From Cetobacterium sp. ZOR0034 (GTDB taxonomy: Bacteria > Fusobacteriota > Fusobacteriia > Fusobacteriales > Fusobacteriaceae): a stretch of DNA of 64,000 nt. The notes under the pieces are model-generated. The model was not told where the DNA came from, searched no databases, and worked only from the letters and a program-made list of their open reading frames with translations. The translations under genes and the position numbers were made by a program. The first letter of the stretch is position 1, and every line of letters starts with the position of its first letter. Shown one piece after another: positions 43,079 to 52,523 of this stretch. The stretch covers positions 1-64,000 of the forward strand of contig NZ_JTLI01000007.1 in NCBI RefSeq assembly GCF_000799075.1. The letters run 5' to 3'.

Positions 43079-43942
43079 TTATCTCTTCTTTATTTCGCTT
43101 AAAAGTACAGATCCAAATATTAAAATACCTCCCACTAAAACTTGTAAAGTCATTTTATCTCCCAAAACTAAAATTGAGAATAAAGCACCAAAGATAATTT
43201 CTGTTGTTAATATTAGTGATACTTGACTCGGATTAATCTGTTTTTGTGCATATGTTTGAATCGAGTAACAAATAAAAGTATTAAAAGCAATTATATAAGT
43301 TAGCGCTAAAATTTGTTTTAGATCATAACTTCTTGTAAAAATTGTACCACCCTCAACTAATAAATTCATTAAAATCCCTATAATTCCTGCTGAAAACATT
43401 TGAAAACCATTAATAGTAAATGGGTTTCTATTTTTTATACGACTTCCAATAACAACTATCTGCAATGCAAAGCCTATTGCACATATAAATGTTAAAAAGT
43501 CTCCAAAATTAACTGTCAAATCTTTCTCAAAAGATAGGATTCCAATTCCTAAAAAGCAAATTATTGATGAAAATATATACAATAGTTTAGGTCTTTGTTT
43601 TGTAAAAATCCAAGCTATGTACGGAACAAAAATAACGTTAGCACCAGTTATAAATGCATTTTTAGATGCTGTAGTATAGACTAATCCCACTGTTTGAAAA
43701 GCAAATGCTAAAAATAAAACTATACCTGCCACTAACCCTAGTTTAATCTCTCCTTTTTCAATTTTCATCTTTTTTATCCCCATAATTCCAAACATCACAA
43801 CAGCTGTAATAAAAAATCTAATGGCTAAAAACTCATATGGTTGAACCCCTGTATCTAAAATTATTTTTGTAGCTGGAAAACCACTTCCCCAAATCATAGC
43901 AACTAAAATTAATAATACTTTACTTATATTCTCTTTTTTCAT
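43079..43942 (-). CDS. EamA-family (DMT superfamily) transporter
   Basis: This is a 287-residue protein with ten TM helices arranged as two EamA repeats (about 5-138 and 150-283). The start LLILVAMIWGSGFPATKIIL is typical of the family, as are the ends of each repeat. Drug/metabolite transporters of this type export amino acids, nucleosides or other metabolites; the substrate cannot be told. It stands alone between the flavin lipoprotein gene and minE. Confidence 0.88.
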   Translation of the reverse strand: MKKENISKVLLILVAMIWGSGFPATKIILDTGVQPYEFLAIRFFITAVVMFGIMGIKKMKIEKGEIKLGLVAGIVLFLAFAFQTVGLVYTTASKNAFITGANVIFVPYIAWIFTKQRPKLLYIFSSIICFLGIGILSFEKDLTVNFGDFLTFICAIGFALQIVVIGSRIKNRNPFTINGFQMFSAGIIGILMNLLVEGGTIFTRSYDLKQILALTYIIAFNTFICYSIQTYAQKQINPSQVSLILTTEIIFGALFSILVLGDKMTLQVLVGGILIFGSVLLSEIKKR

Positions 43943-43991
43943 ATCGATTCCCCTCTCATATTCATATTATAAGTTCAACATATATAAAAAA

Positions 43992-44013
43992 AAATAGCAC
44001 CAAAGTACTATTT
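43992..44013 (-). terminator. Terminator of the minCDE operon
   Basis: A 9-bp stem (one G-T pair) with loop CAAA overlaps the minE stop. Nine T follow on the minus strand. Confidence 0.78.
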
Positions 44014-44262
44014 CTTTATTTTTATAGGTATGTTAGCTATTAAAGCCGTCTCCCTTCCTGTTTCAGACTCTTGTGAAACTTCTATATTTAAAGCATCTTT
44101 ATCTATATCTACATATTTAGATATAACTAAAATAATCTCATTTTTCAATGCTTCTAATGTTTTTGGAGTAAGCATAGCTCTATCATGAATCAGTACCAAC
44201 TTCAAACGATCTTTTGCTACTGAACTAGATTTTTCTTTATTTAAAAAATTAAAAAATCCCAT
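44008..44262 (-). CDS. minE: Cell division topological specificity factor MinE
   Basis: This is a small 84-residue protein, third gene of minCDE. The N-terminal helix MGFFNFLNKEKSSS is the membrane-targeting part. The DRLKLVLIHDRAMLTPKTLEALKNEIILVISKYVDID segment (about 18-54) is the MinD-contacting and dimerisation core. MinE stimulates MinD ATPase so that the division inhibitor oscillates or is kept off midcell. Confidence 0.95.
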   Translation of the reverse strand: MGFFNFLNKEKSSSVAKDRLKLVLIHDRAMLTPKTLEALKNEIILVISKYVDIDKDALNIEVSQESETGRETALIANIPIKIKK

Positions 44263-44276
44263 AATTGCCCCTCCTT

Positions 44277-45068
44277 TTATTTTTTAAATATCTCTTTAAT
44301 TTTATCAAAAAACCCGATTTTTGGGTCTAGATCTAAAAATTCCACATTTTGACCTAATGTTCTAGCCGCAATATTCATATAAGCTTTTGCAGCTAATGAT
44401 TCACCTTTATAAACTAAAGGCTCACCTTTATTTGTAGATATAACTATATTTTCATCATCTGGAACAATTCCAATAGGTTTTATTCCAAGTATATCTGTTA
44501 CATCCTCAACACTTAACATATTTCCATCTTTAACCATCTCTACTCTAAGACGATTTACAATAAGTTTAGGATTTCTAATCTCATTAGCTTCTAATAATCC
44601 AATAATACGATCAGCATCTCTAACAGCTGAAATCTCTGGAGTTGTAACTACATAAGCTTCCTCTGCTGCTGCTATAGCATTTTTAAATCCTTGTTCTATT
44701 CCTGCTGGACAATCTACAAGTATAAAATCATACTCAGCTTTTAATGTATCTATTAACTCTCTCATTTGTTCAGGTGTAACTGCATTTTTATCTCTAGATT
44801 GAGCTGCTGGTAGAAGATGTAAGTTATCATTTCTTTTATCCTTTATTATAGCTTGTTTGGGTTTACATGTTCCTTCTATAACATCTATTAGATCATAAAC
44901 AATTCTATTTTCTAATCCCATTACAACATCTAAGTTTCTAAGTCCAATATCTGTATCAATCAGTAGGGTCTTTTGATTTTCCATAGCTAGTGCAGCCCCT
45001 AAATTTGCACTACTTGTTGTCTTTCCTACTCCACCTTTACCTGAAGTAATTACTATAACTTTTCCCAT
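44277..45068 (-). CDS. minD: Septum site-determining ATPase MinD
   Basis: This 263-residue membrane-associated ATPase has a deviant Walker A motif, GKGGVGKTTSSANLG (about 9-23), a switch region VDCPAGIEQGF (about 117-127), and a C-terminal amphipathic membrane-targeting helix IGFFDKIKEIFKK. It recruits MinC to the membrane. It lies between minC (19 bp gap) and minE (14 bp gap). Confidence 0.97.
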   Translation of the reverse strand: MGKVIVITSGKGGVGKTTSSANLGAALAMENQKTLLIDTDIGLRNLDVVMGLENRIVYDLIDVIEGTCKPKQAIIKDKRNDNLHLLPAAQSRDKNAVTPEQMRELIDTLKAEYDFILVDCPAGIEQGFKNAIAAAEEAYVVTTPEISAVRDADRIIGLLEANEIRNPKLIVNRLRVEMVKDGNMLSVEDVTDILGIKPIGIVPDDENIVISTNKGEPLVYKGESLAAKAYMNIAARTLGQNVEFLDLDPKIGFFDKIKEIFKK

Positions 45069-45087
45069 AATTCCTCCTGTCTTCCCC

Positions 45088-45783
45088 TTATATTTTTATC
45101 ATATGCTCTAAGGTCGCTTTATTGAACTTTTCAATAAATATATTTCCATCTTTTAAGTATGCTACTTCAAAATCTACAGTTTTCTTAACCTTATTTACAT
45201 CTAACACATTTGTACTTGGATTTTTTGCTATAACCTGCCCTATTTTTATTTGAATAGGATTCAATGAAAACGCACCCACAAATGCTTCAGAACCATCATC
45301 TTCACCTGCATACACAGTTCCGTTTAGATATCCTAAAACGACAACATTTCCTTTTGCCTTTATTACAGCTCCTGGATTAACATCTCCTAACACAACAACG
45401 TTTCCTTCAAATTCCAAATTGTGTCCAGAACGTAAAGTTCCTTTATGAAACTTCGTTACTCCTTCATCTGTCACATCTTTTATATTATTAAAAGGAAGCT
45501 TAAACTCCCCTACTGGCAACTGTGAAAAAATAGATCTTTCAGAAAAAATGAAAGCTATTTTTATTTTCGTCTCTTTATTAATTACTCCGATTAAGATATT
45601 TTCCTCTATTTCTGTAAGTTTTCTATTTGTAAACTCGATGGCTATTTTTGTATCACCTATAAATGCTTCTGCCTGTTTAATCTTTTCAGAAAATTTATCT
45701 TTTAAAGAACTAAAATCGATAGCACTATCTAATTGTACAACTAATCTGTCCTTTTTTCCTTTTAAAATTACACAGTCGTTCAT
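45088..45783 (-). CDS. minC: Septum site-determining protein MinC
   Basis: The 231-residue inhibitor of FtsZ assembly is the first gene of the operon. The N-terminal alpha/beta domain covers about residues 1-105. The C-terminal right-handed beta helix, including GNVVVLGDVNPGAVIKAKGNVVVLGYLNGTVYAG (about 130-165), is the most conserved part and binds MinD. AGGAG precedes the ATG. Confidence 0.94.
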   Translation of the reverse strand: MNDCVILKGKKDRLVVQLDSAIDFSSLKDKFSEKIKQAEAFIGDTKIAIEFTNRKLTEIEENILIGVINKETKIKIAFIFSERSIFSQLPVGEFKLPFNNIKDVTDEGVTKFHKGTLRSGHNLEFEGNVVVLGDVNPGAVIKAKGNVVVLGYLNGTVYAGEDDGSEAFVGAFSLNPIQIKIGQVIAKNPSTNVLDVNKVKKTVDFEVAYLKDGNIFIEKFNKATLEHMIKI

Positions 45784-45886
45784 ATTTGTACGCTCCTAAT
45801 TTTATTTTTTACATATCAATCAATTATAGCACTTTTATGTTCAAACTTCAATCGTTTTATGATTATATAGGTTTATTTTATAAAAA

Positions 45887-45914
45887 AAATGAGCCTATTT
45901 ACTAAGGCTCATTT
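45887..45914. terminator. Terminator of the sugar ABC ATPase gene
   Basis: A 10-bp stem (45887-45896 with 45905-45914), with A and T tails, directly follows the ATPase stop on the minus strand. Confidence 0.85.
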
Positions 45915-45922
45915 CTATTACA

Positions 45923-47047
45923 TTAAATAGTTATATTTTGCTCTGATTCTATATCAAATAAATGGCACTTATCCATTTCGAAATAAAACTCCTCTTTCTG
46001 GTTAAAGTTTGCTCCAGTTGATTTTTCAGCTGGAATTCTAGCAGTGTATTGAGTATCTCCAATGAAGAAGTAAATAAACTCTTCATTACCCATTTGCTCT
46101 ACTATATTTACTTTTCCTACTAATGATGCATCTCCATCCTTAGCTGTATTTTTATTTCCTACATTTTCAGGTCTAATTCCAAACCAAACATCTTTTCCAA
46201 CATGATTTTTTACTTTTTCAGCTTTTTCTTTTGGTAGCGCTAATCTGTCTCCATTAGCTAATTTAACAAAAGTTACATCCGCTTCTTTGATTAAAGAAGC
46301 TTTAACAATATTCATCGCTGGTGATCCGATAAATCCTGCAACGAATTTGTTTGCTGGGCTATTGTATAGATTTAATGGAGTGTCAACTTGCATTATCTTT
46401 CCATAATTTAATACACAGATTCTATCTCCCATTGTCATAGCTTCAACTTGATCATGTGTTACATATATCATAGTTGCATTTTGTCCCTCTTCTTTTAACT
46501 GTTTGTGTAGTTGAGTGATTCTTACCCTCATCGACACTCTAAGTTTTGCATCTAAGTTAGAAAGAGGTTCATCAAATAGGAAAACTTCTGGTTTTCTAAC
46601 AATCGCTCTACCTACCGCAACCCTTTGTCTTTGCCCTCCTGACATCTCTTTTGGTTTTCTGTCTAAAAGATCTGTTATCTCTAACTTCTCAGCTGCTTCT
46701 TTAACCCTTTTATCAATCTCACCTTTAGGCACTTTCGCCATTTTAAGACCGAACGCCATATTATCATAAACTGTCATATGTGGGTAAAGTGCATAGTTTT
46801 GGAAAACCATTGCAATTCCTCTATCTTTAGGAGGTAAGTCATTAACTAGCTTCTCCCCTATGTAGATCTCTCCACCTGTTATCTCCTCTAAACCTGCAAC
46901 CATTCTTAGAGTAGTTGATTTTGCACAACCTGATGGTCCAACGAAAACCATGAACTCTCCATCTTTGATTTCTAAATCGATTCCATGAACTGCTTTAAAC
47001 CCATTTGGATATTGTTTCTCAACTTTTTTTAACACTACTTCTGCCAT
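45923..47047 (-). CDS. MsmX/UgpC-type multi-sugar ABC transporter ATPase
   Basis: This 374-residue ATPase of carbohydrate ABC importers has Walker A GPSGCAKSTT (note alanine before the lysine where most have glycine), signature MSGGQRQRVAVGRAI, Walker B EVFLFDEPLSNLDAKLR, and a C-terminal TOBE domain (about 245-374). No permease or binding protein gene is nearby. It is probably a shared ATPase that serves several importers, as MsmX does. The frame is open 17 codons upstream, but AAGGAGGAAG lies before ATG 47047. It is a neighbour of the galactose genes. Confidence 0.92.
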   Translation of the reverse strand: MAEVVLKKVEKQYPNGFKAVHGIDLEIKDGEFMVFVGPSGCAKSTTLRMVAGLEEITGGEIYIGEKLVNDLPPKDRGIAMVFQNYALYPHMTVYDNMAFGLKMAKVPKGEIDKRVKEAAEKLEITDLLDRKPKEMSGGQRQRVAVGRAIVRKPEVFLFDEPLSNLDAKLRVSMRVRITQLHKQLKEEGQNATMIYVTHDQVEAMTMGDRICVLNYGKIMQVDTPLNLYNSPANKFVAGFIGSPAMNIVKASLIKEADVTFVKLANGDRLALPKEKAEKVKNHVGKDVWFGIRPENVGNKNTAKDGDASLVGKVNIVEQMGNEEFIYFFIGDTQYTARIPAEKSTGANFNQKEEFYFEMDKCHLFDIESEQNITI

Positions 47048-47160
47048 ATTAATTCTTCCTCCTTGTTTTTTACTAAATCTGAGGTCATTATATAGCAACT
47101 TTTTTCAAAAATCAAGTTTTTTTGTTTGTTTTTAACACTTTTTTTACTTTTTATTAACAA

Positions 47161-48162
47161 TTAGTTAAAAATAAAAATTGTTTCTGCTCTGTATACTAAA
47201 TTTTTATTATATATCTTCACTCTTTCAGGTAAAAAATTATTTACATCTGGATAATCCTGCATCTCAAAACATATTCCATTGTGTTTTTTTTCTAGATAGT
47301 TACCAGTGTATATTACCGCTACTGGCTCGCTACTTTTTACTTTCATAGATCTTCCTGAGATTTCATCTCGCAACTCTATATCGTATTCAGATTTTTTTGA
47401 CATTTCGAAAGGATGATCTATACCCCCTCCTACAATTGAGAGTTGTGAACTTTCTCTATTTAAAACATCCTCTAACTTTTCAAAAACATTAAATTTTAAA
47501 AAATCAGAAATATCTTCTAATTTTAAAGGCAGTGTCGTTTCGTCAACAACTCCATATGCCGAAGCATTGACTTTTAAATCACTACTTTTTATATCTCTTT
47601 TATTATCTCCACTCAAATTGAAATAACTGTGATTTGTTAAATTTAAATATGTATCTCTATCGCTTTCACCTATATAATCTATTTTTAAAATATTTTTTTC
47701 TAAAGTATACTGAACTGTAAAATCCACTTCTCCTGGGAATCCAGATTCTAAGTGTGAACTTTTATAAAATAAAGTTAAAATACCTTTCTCTCCAACAACT
47801 TCACCTTTCGCTTTCCACACTCTTGTATTCAATCCCTCTGGTCCACCATGTAGATTGTTTCCACTATTATTTTTTTCTAAATTATATATGCTATCTCCTA
47901 TTTTTAAAACTCCATCTTTTATTCTTCCAGCAACTCTTCCAGTAATAGCTCCAAGATAACACTCATCCTCTTCATACTCTTTTAAAGTTTCATACCCTAA
48001 TACAACATTTTCAAATCCTCCATTTTTATCGGCTGTTTTTAAAGATTTTATAACCCCCCCATAAGATATAATCTCTAACTCTACAAACTCATTTTTAAAT
48101 TTAAAAATAGAAACCTCTTCACCACTTTTCGTTTTTCCAAACTCTGAAACCTTCATTCTCAT
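47161..48162 (-). CDS. galM: Aldose 1-epimerase (galactose mutarotase)
   Basis: This 333-residue enzyme interconverts alpha- and beta-galactose, giving GalK its substrate. Family motifs are visible: GAITGRVAGRI (about 68-78), NNLHGGPEGLNTRVWKA with the active-site histidine region, NLTNHSYFNLSG (catalytic histidine) and the C-terminal FEMQDYPDVNN with an active-site glutamate. Its start overlaps the repressor stop (ATGA), so the repressor and mutarotase genes form one transcript divergent from galKT. Confidence 0.93.
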   Translation of the reverse strand: MRMKVSEFGKTKSGEEVSIFKFKNEFVELEIISYGGVIKSLKTADKNGGFENVVLGYETLKEYEEDECYLGAITGRVAGRIKDGVLKIGDSIYNLEKNNSGNNLHGGPEGLNTRVWKAKGEVVGEKGILTLFYKSSHLESGFPGEVDFTVQYTLEKNILKIDYIGESDRDTYLNLTNHSYFNLSGDNKRDIKSSDLKVNASAYGVVDETTLPLKLEDISDFLKFNVFEKLEDVLNRESSQLSIVGGGIDHPFEMSKKSEYDIELRDEISGRSMKVKSSEPVAVIYTGNYLEKKHNGICFEMQDYPDVNNFLPERVKIYNKNLVYRAETIFIFN

Positions 48163-49331
48163 AAACTATCCCTCCATATATTTTTTCTAAATAGATTGTG
48201 TCTAACTACCGATATAGGATTATAAGTATGCATCTCATTTAACATATCTGAAACTATCAAATCATACTTTTGTTCTTCTAAAGTTACTTTCTGTAACTCC
48301 AATTTCAAAGTACTTAAAAGAAGATTCTCTTTAAATATCTCTCCTATCAAAACTATTTTTTCAGGATTTATAAGAGAGATTATCATATCAATACTGTGAG
48401 CAATTGTAACCATTGCCTCTGTACTTACCTTAGTGCTTAAAAAATCTCTTTTTTTAACTGCTTCGATAACATCTAAAATATTTATAGAACCATTTTTTTT
48501 CAATCTTTCTTTCAGAGAACTGTAGTTATTCAGTTTTATCATTGAAACCAATCTATTTATTATAGCTGCATTTGATGCTTCAGCTTCTAAACAACCTCTT
48601 TTTCCACACGAACATTTTCTTAAGCTACTTCTATCCATAACAACATGTCCAATCTCACCGGATATAAAACCATATCCCGACAGTAGATCTCCATTCATAA
48701 AAATAGAACTTCCAATCCCTTCTGAAACATTTAAAACAACATAGTTTTCGCTCTCTCTTGCTTTACCGAAATATTTTTCCGTTAAAGCCATCGCTCTTAC
48801 ATCATTTTCTATTAAGACAGGAATTTTAAATCTTTCCTCTATCATTTTTTTTATCTCAATTTTTTTTCTTTTGTAATGAGGTGAAAAAAGAATGACTCCA
48901 TTTTCTGAATTTATAAGCCCAGTTATAGCCATCGATATCACTTTGATTCCATTTTCATCTTTCAACTCTGTTTCTATTATATCCTCTAAATATGAGGCTA
49001 ATTCATTGCTTCCCTCTATTTTATAACTATTACTTTTAAAAATTTCACCCTCTATATTTCCAACAGAGGTTATAATTGAGGTTGGTGTCAAAGAGATTCC
49101 AAAAATTTTTCCTACCCAATACTTATTCAAAGATAGATCAATCGCTCTTCTTCCCCCTGTCGATTCTCTTTGAGCCACCTCTAAGACTATTCCAGATTGC
49201 AATAGAGGTTCTATTGATTTTGTTATCGCTGCAGGTGTTAGCTCCAACTCATCCGCTATTTTTTTTCTAGATATTCTATTTTTATTTTTAATCATCTCCA
49301 ATATTCTCAACTGAGATTGCGTAAATTGCAT
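48159..49331 (-). CDS. ROK-family transcriptional repressor (probable galactose regulator)
   Basis: The 390-residue product has an N-terminal winged HTH (RKKIADELELTPAAITKSIEPLL, about residues 20-43) and a sugar-kinase-like ROK domain. It contains the ROK zinc site CSCGKRGCLEAEAS (about 245-258) and the GYGFISGEIGHVVMD region. The start is ATG 49331 behind GGGAGGGA; the frame is open 19 codons further. It lies divergent from galK and overlaps galM, so regulation of the gal genes by galactose or a related sugar is likely but inferred. Confidence 0.88.
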   Translation of the reverse strand: MQFTQSQLRILEMIKNKNRISRKKIADELELTPAAITKSIEPLLQSGIVLEVAQRESTGGRRAIDLSLNKYWVGKIFGISLTPTSIITSVGNIEGEIFKSNSYKIEGSNELASYLEDIIETELKDENGIKVISMAITGLINSENGVILFSPHYKRKKIEIKKMIEERFKIPVLIENDVRAMALTEKYFGKARESENYVVLNVSEGIGSSIFMNGDLLSGYGFISGEIGHVVMDRSSLRKCSCGKRGCLEAEASNAAIINRLVSMIKLNNYSSLKERLKKNGSINILDVIEAVKKRDFLSTKVSTEAMVTIAHSIDMIISLINPEKIVLIGEIFKENLLLSTLKLELQKVTLEEQKYDLIVSDMLNEMHTYNPISVVRHNLFRKNIWRDSL

Positions 49332-49434
49332 ATATTCCCTCCCTAATCTATATACTTTATAATACCCCTTCGGATATCTTTTAGTCAATGTATTTAAGAA
49401 TAACTTTTTTTACTTTTTCAATTAAGTTTGTTCT

Positions 49435-49480
49435 AAAACAGCATTTTTATCTTTTAAAACATTTTTTTTTGCAGTATACT
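49435..49480 (+). promoter_or_regulatory. galK promoter region with TAAAACA direct repeats
   Basis: TATACT (49475-49480) is a candidate -10 with a weak -35 (TTTTAA). TAAAACA occurs at 49435-49441 and 49455-49461, 20 bp apart, the second copy covering the -35. A ROK operator is possible. Confidence 0.4.
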
Positions 49481-49524
49481 CAAATCAAAATAACAAAACG
49501 AGTTAAAAAAGGGGAGAGATATTT

Positions 49525-50712
49525 ATGGAACTTATCAAAAACTTAGTACACAATTTTAAAAAAGAGTTTAAAAAAGATAGTGATACAACTACAGAGGTTT
49601 TCTTTGCTCCAGGAAGAGTTAATCTAATCGGAGAACATATAGATTATAACGGTGGAAAAGTTTTTCCTTGTGCTTTAGACTTTGGAACATATGCTGTTTT
49701 AACAAAAAGAGAGGACAAAACATTTAGAATGTACTCTGAAAACTTTAAAGATTTAGGAATAATAGAGTTCTCTTTAGACTCTTTAATATATGATAAAAAA
49801 GATGATTGGGCAAACTATCCAAAAGGAGTTGTAAAAACTTTCTTAGATGCTGGCTTCAAAATAGATTCTGGTTTTGATGTTTTATTCTACGGAAATATTC
49901 CAAATGGTGCTGGACTTTCATCATCAGCTTCTATTGAAGTTTTAACATCAGTTATCATAAAAAATCTTTTCAATTTAGATGTTGATATGGTAGAGATGGT
50001 GAAACTATGTCAAAAAACTGAGAACGAGTTTATTGGAGTAAACTGTGGAATTATGGATCAATTCTCTATTGGAATGGGTAAAAAGGATCACGCTATTCTT
50101 TTAGATTGCAACACTTTAGAGTACTCTTACGCTCCGTTTATTTTAAACGATATCTCTATCGTAATTGCAAATACCAACAAAAGAAGAGGACTTGGAGAAT
50201 CTAAATACAACGAGAGAAGAGCTTCTTGTGAAAGTGCTTTAAAAGATTTAAAAGCAGCTGGTGTAGCGATTAACTCACTTTGTGATATGGATATGCAACT
50301 TTTTGAAAGTGTTAAACACCATATAAAATCAGAGGAAGCTATTCCTAGAGTGAGACACGCTGTAAGCGAAAATGTTAGAGTTTTAAATGCAATGGAAGCT
50401 TTAAAAGTTGGAGATATAAATAGATTTGGACAACTTATGATTGGATCTCACAACTCACTTAGAGATGACTATGAGGTTACTGGATTTGAATTAGATAGTT
50501 TAGTTGAAGCGGCTCTTGAAGAAAAAGGAACTATCGGTTCTAGAATGACTGGAGCTGGATTTGGAGGATGTACTGTTTCTCTTGTTAAAAATGATTCTTT
50601 AGAAGAGTTTATAGCTCATGTTGGAAAGAAATATTTTGAAAAAACTGGATTAGAGGCTGCATTCTATATTGGTAACCCTGGAGATGGGGCTAGAAAGTTA
50701 GGTGATTTCTAA
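49525..50712 (+). CDS. galK: Galactokinase
   Basis: This 395-residue GHMP kinase makes galactose 1-phosphate. The substrate motif GRVNLIGEHIDYNGG (about 31-45), the ATP loop PNGAGLSSSASIEV (about 129-142), the catalytic aspartate region NCGIMDQFSIGMG and MTGAGFGGCTVSLV (about 342-355) are complete. Its stop overlaps the galT start by one base (TAATG). GGGGAGA lies before the ATG. Divergent from a ROK repressor and galM. Confidence 0.97.
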   Translation: MELIKNLVHNFKKEFKKDSDTTTEVFFAPGRVNLIGEHIDYNGGKVFPCALDFGTYAVLTKREDKTFRMYSENFKDLGIIEFSLDSLIYDKKDDWANYPKGVVKTFLDAGFKIDSGFDVLFYGNIPNGAGLSSSASIEVLTSVIIKNLFNLDVDMVEMVKLCQKTENEFIGVNCGIMDQFSIGMGKKDHAILLDCNTLEYSYAPFILNDISIVIANTNKRRGLGESKYNERRASCESALKDLKAAGVAINSLCDMDMQLFESVKHHIKSEEAIPRVRHAVSENVRVLNAMEALKVGDINRFGQLMIGSHNSLRDDYEVTGFELDSLVEAALEEKGTIGSRMTGAGFGGCTVSLVKNDSLEEFIAHVGKKYFEKTGLEAAFYIGNPGDGARKLGDF

Positions 50713-52199
50713 TGATATTCTCACTTATAAATGAACTTTTAAACTACGGTCTAGAGAAAGAGCTTATCGACAAGGATGAGCTTATCTACTCTAGAAACCT
50801 TATTTTAGACAGTTTAAATCTAGATGATTGGAAAGATGATGCTCCAAAAGTTGGTAGAGATATTGAAGCTATACTTTTAGATATTTGTGGATGGGCTATA
50901 GAAAATGACTTAATAAACAATTCACCTGCTGAGATGGAACTTTTAGATACAAAAATTATGAACTGTATCCTTCCAAGACCAAAAACTGTTATAGAAAAAT
51001 TTAAAACTGATTATGCTATATCTCCAGAAATCGCAACTTTAAATTACTATAACTTCTCTAAGGCCACAAACTATATAAGAGATGCTAGAATCAAAAGAAA
51101 TCTTCACTGGTTCTCTAAAACACCTTATGGAGATTTAGAGATTACGATAAATCTAGCTAAGCCAGAAAAAGACCCAAAGGATATTGAAAGAGAGAAAAAC
51201 ATGCCAAAGTCTTCATATCCTAGTTGCTTACTTTGCTTAGATAACGTTGGATATGCAGGAAGATTAAATCATCCAGCTAGAAGCACACATAGAGTTATTC
51301 CGATGACTTTAAAATCTGAGAACTGGTATTTCCAATTCTCACCATATGTTTACTACAATGAGCACTCAATAGTTTTCTGTGAAGAGCACAGACCTATGAA
51401 GATGAGCAAAGACACTTTCGATCGTCTTTTAGAATTTGTAGAACAGTTCCCACACTACTGTATTGGATCAAATGCTGATCTACCTATAGTTGGTGGATCG
51501 ATTCTATCACACGATCACTATCAAGCTGGAAAGCATATCTTCCCTATGGAGAAAGCTGAAATTGAAAATAGATTTGATTTAAAAGATTTCCCAGAAATCG
51601 AATGTGGAACTGTTAAATGGCCTATGTCTGTTGTAAGACTTACAGGTTCTGATAAAGAGAGCTTATCAAATGCTGCTCTGCACATATTTAACTCTTGGAA
51701 AAATTACAGTGATGAAAGTGTACAACTACATTCACACTCTGGTGATACACCACACAACACTGTTACTCCTATCGCTAGAAGAGTCGGAGAAAAGTTCCAA
51801 ATCGATTTAGCTCTTAGAAACAATAGAACATCTGATGAACACCCTATGGGAATTTTCCACCCTCACTCTGAGGTTCACAATATAAAGAAAGAAAATATTG
51901 GTCTTATTGAGGTTATGGGACTGGCGATTCTACCTGGAAGACTTCAAGAGGAGATGTCTCTTCTTGAAAAGGCTCTAAAGAAACCTAATTGGAAGGAGAA
52001 TCTAAAAAATGATTCTGTACTTGAAAAACATTTCGATTGGATAAATGAAATCTCTTCTAGAAGAGAAAAAACTATTGATGGCGAGGTTTTAAAAGAGGAG
52101 ATTGGAAAAACATTCTCAACAGTTTTAGAGCACGCTGGAGTATTCAAAAGAGATACTCTTGGAAAAGAGGCTTTCCAAAAATTCATGAATACTCTATAA
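50712..52199 (+). CDS. galT: Galactose-1-phosphate uridylyltransferase, class II
   Basis: This 495-residue enzyme exchanges UDP between glucose 1-phosphate and galactose 1-phosphate in the Leloir pathway. It belongs to the long class II type found in Firmicutes and fusobacteria, not the short E. coli type: KRNLHWFSKTPYGDLEITINL and the NADLPIVGGSILSHDHYQAG segment are hallmarks. No galE is present in the window, so epimerisation of UDP-galactose must come from elsewhere. Confidence 0.95.
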   Translation: MIFSLINELLNYGLEKELIDKDELIYSRNLILDSLNLDDWKDDAPKVGRDIEAILLDICGWAIENDLINNSPAEMELLDTKIMNCILPRPKTVIEKFKTDYAISPEIATLNYYNFSKATNYIRDARIKRNLHWFSKTPYGDLEITINLAKPEKDPKDIEREKNMPKSSYPSCLLCLDNVGYAGRLNHPARSTHRVIPMTLKSENWYFQFSPYVYYNEHSIVFCEEHRPMKMSKDTFDRLLEFVEQFPHYCIGSNADLPIVGGSILSHDHYQAGKHIFPMEKAEIENRFDLKDFPEIECGTVKWPMSVVRLTGSDKESLSNAALHIFNSWKNYSDESVQLHSHSGDTPHNTVTPIARRVGEKFQIDLALRNNRTSDEHPMGIFHPHSEVHNIKKENIGLIEVMGLAILPGRLQEEMSLLEKALKKPNWKENLKNDSVLEKHFDWINEISSRREKTIDGEVLKEEIGKTFSTVLEHAGVFKRDTLGKEAFQKFMNTL

Positions 52200-52230
52200 T
52201 TAAAGTAAAACTTTATTGTGGGAGAATTAC

Positions 52231-52506
52231 ATGGAAAAAAAGTGGTATATTTATATTCTAAGATGTGAAAACAACTCTTTATACACAGGAATTACTACAG
52301 ATGTCGAAAGACGATTTAAACAGCACCAAAGTGGAAAGGGTGCAAAATATACAAAAGTTAATAAACCTATTAAAATTTCTGCAATCTTCGAGAGAGAAAA
52401 TAGATCTGAAGCAACTAGAGAAGAGATTCGAATAAAAGCTTTAACTAAAGCTCAAAAAGAGCTATTGTGCAAAAACTATCTAGATGATATACTAAGAAAT
52501 AAATAA
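52231..52506 (+). CDS. GIY-YIG nuclease-superfamily protein (UPF0213/YhbQ-like)
   Basis: This small 91-residue single-domain GIY-YIG protein shows the motif pair WYIYILRC and LYTGITTD (about residues 4-24), the active-site arginine in ERRFKQH and the glutamate in FERENRSEA. The role of these proteins in DNA repair or processing is unclear. The frame is open from TTG 52216, but GGGAG lies 6 nt before ATG 52231. It probably rides on the galKT transcript. Confidence 0.88.
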   Translation: MEKKWYIYILRCENNSLYTGITTDVERRFKQHQSGKGAKYTKVNKPIKISAIFERENRSEATREEIRIKALTKAQKELLCKNYLDDILRNK

Positions 52507-52523
52507 TTTATTCGGGGGATTCT

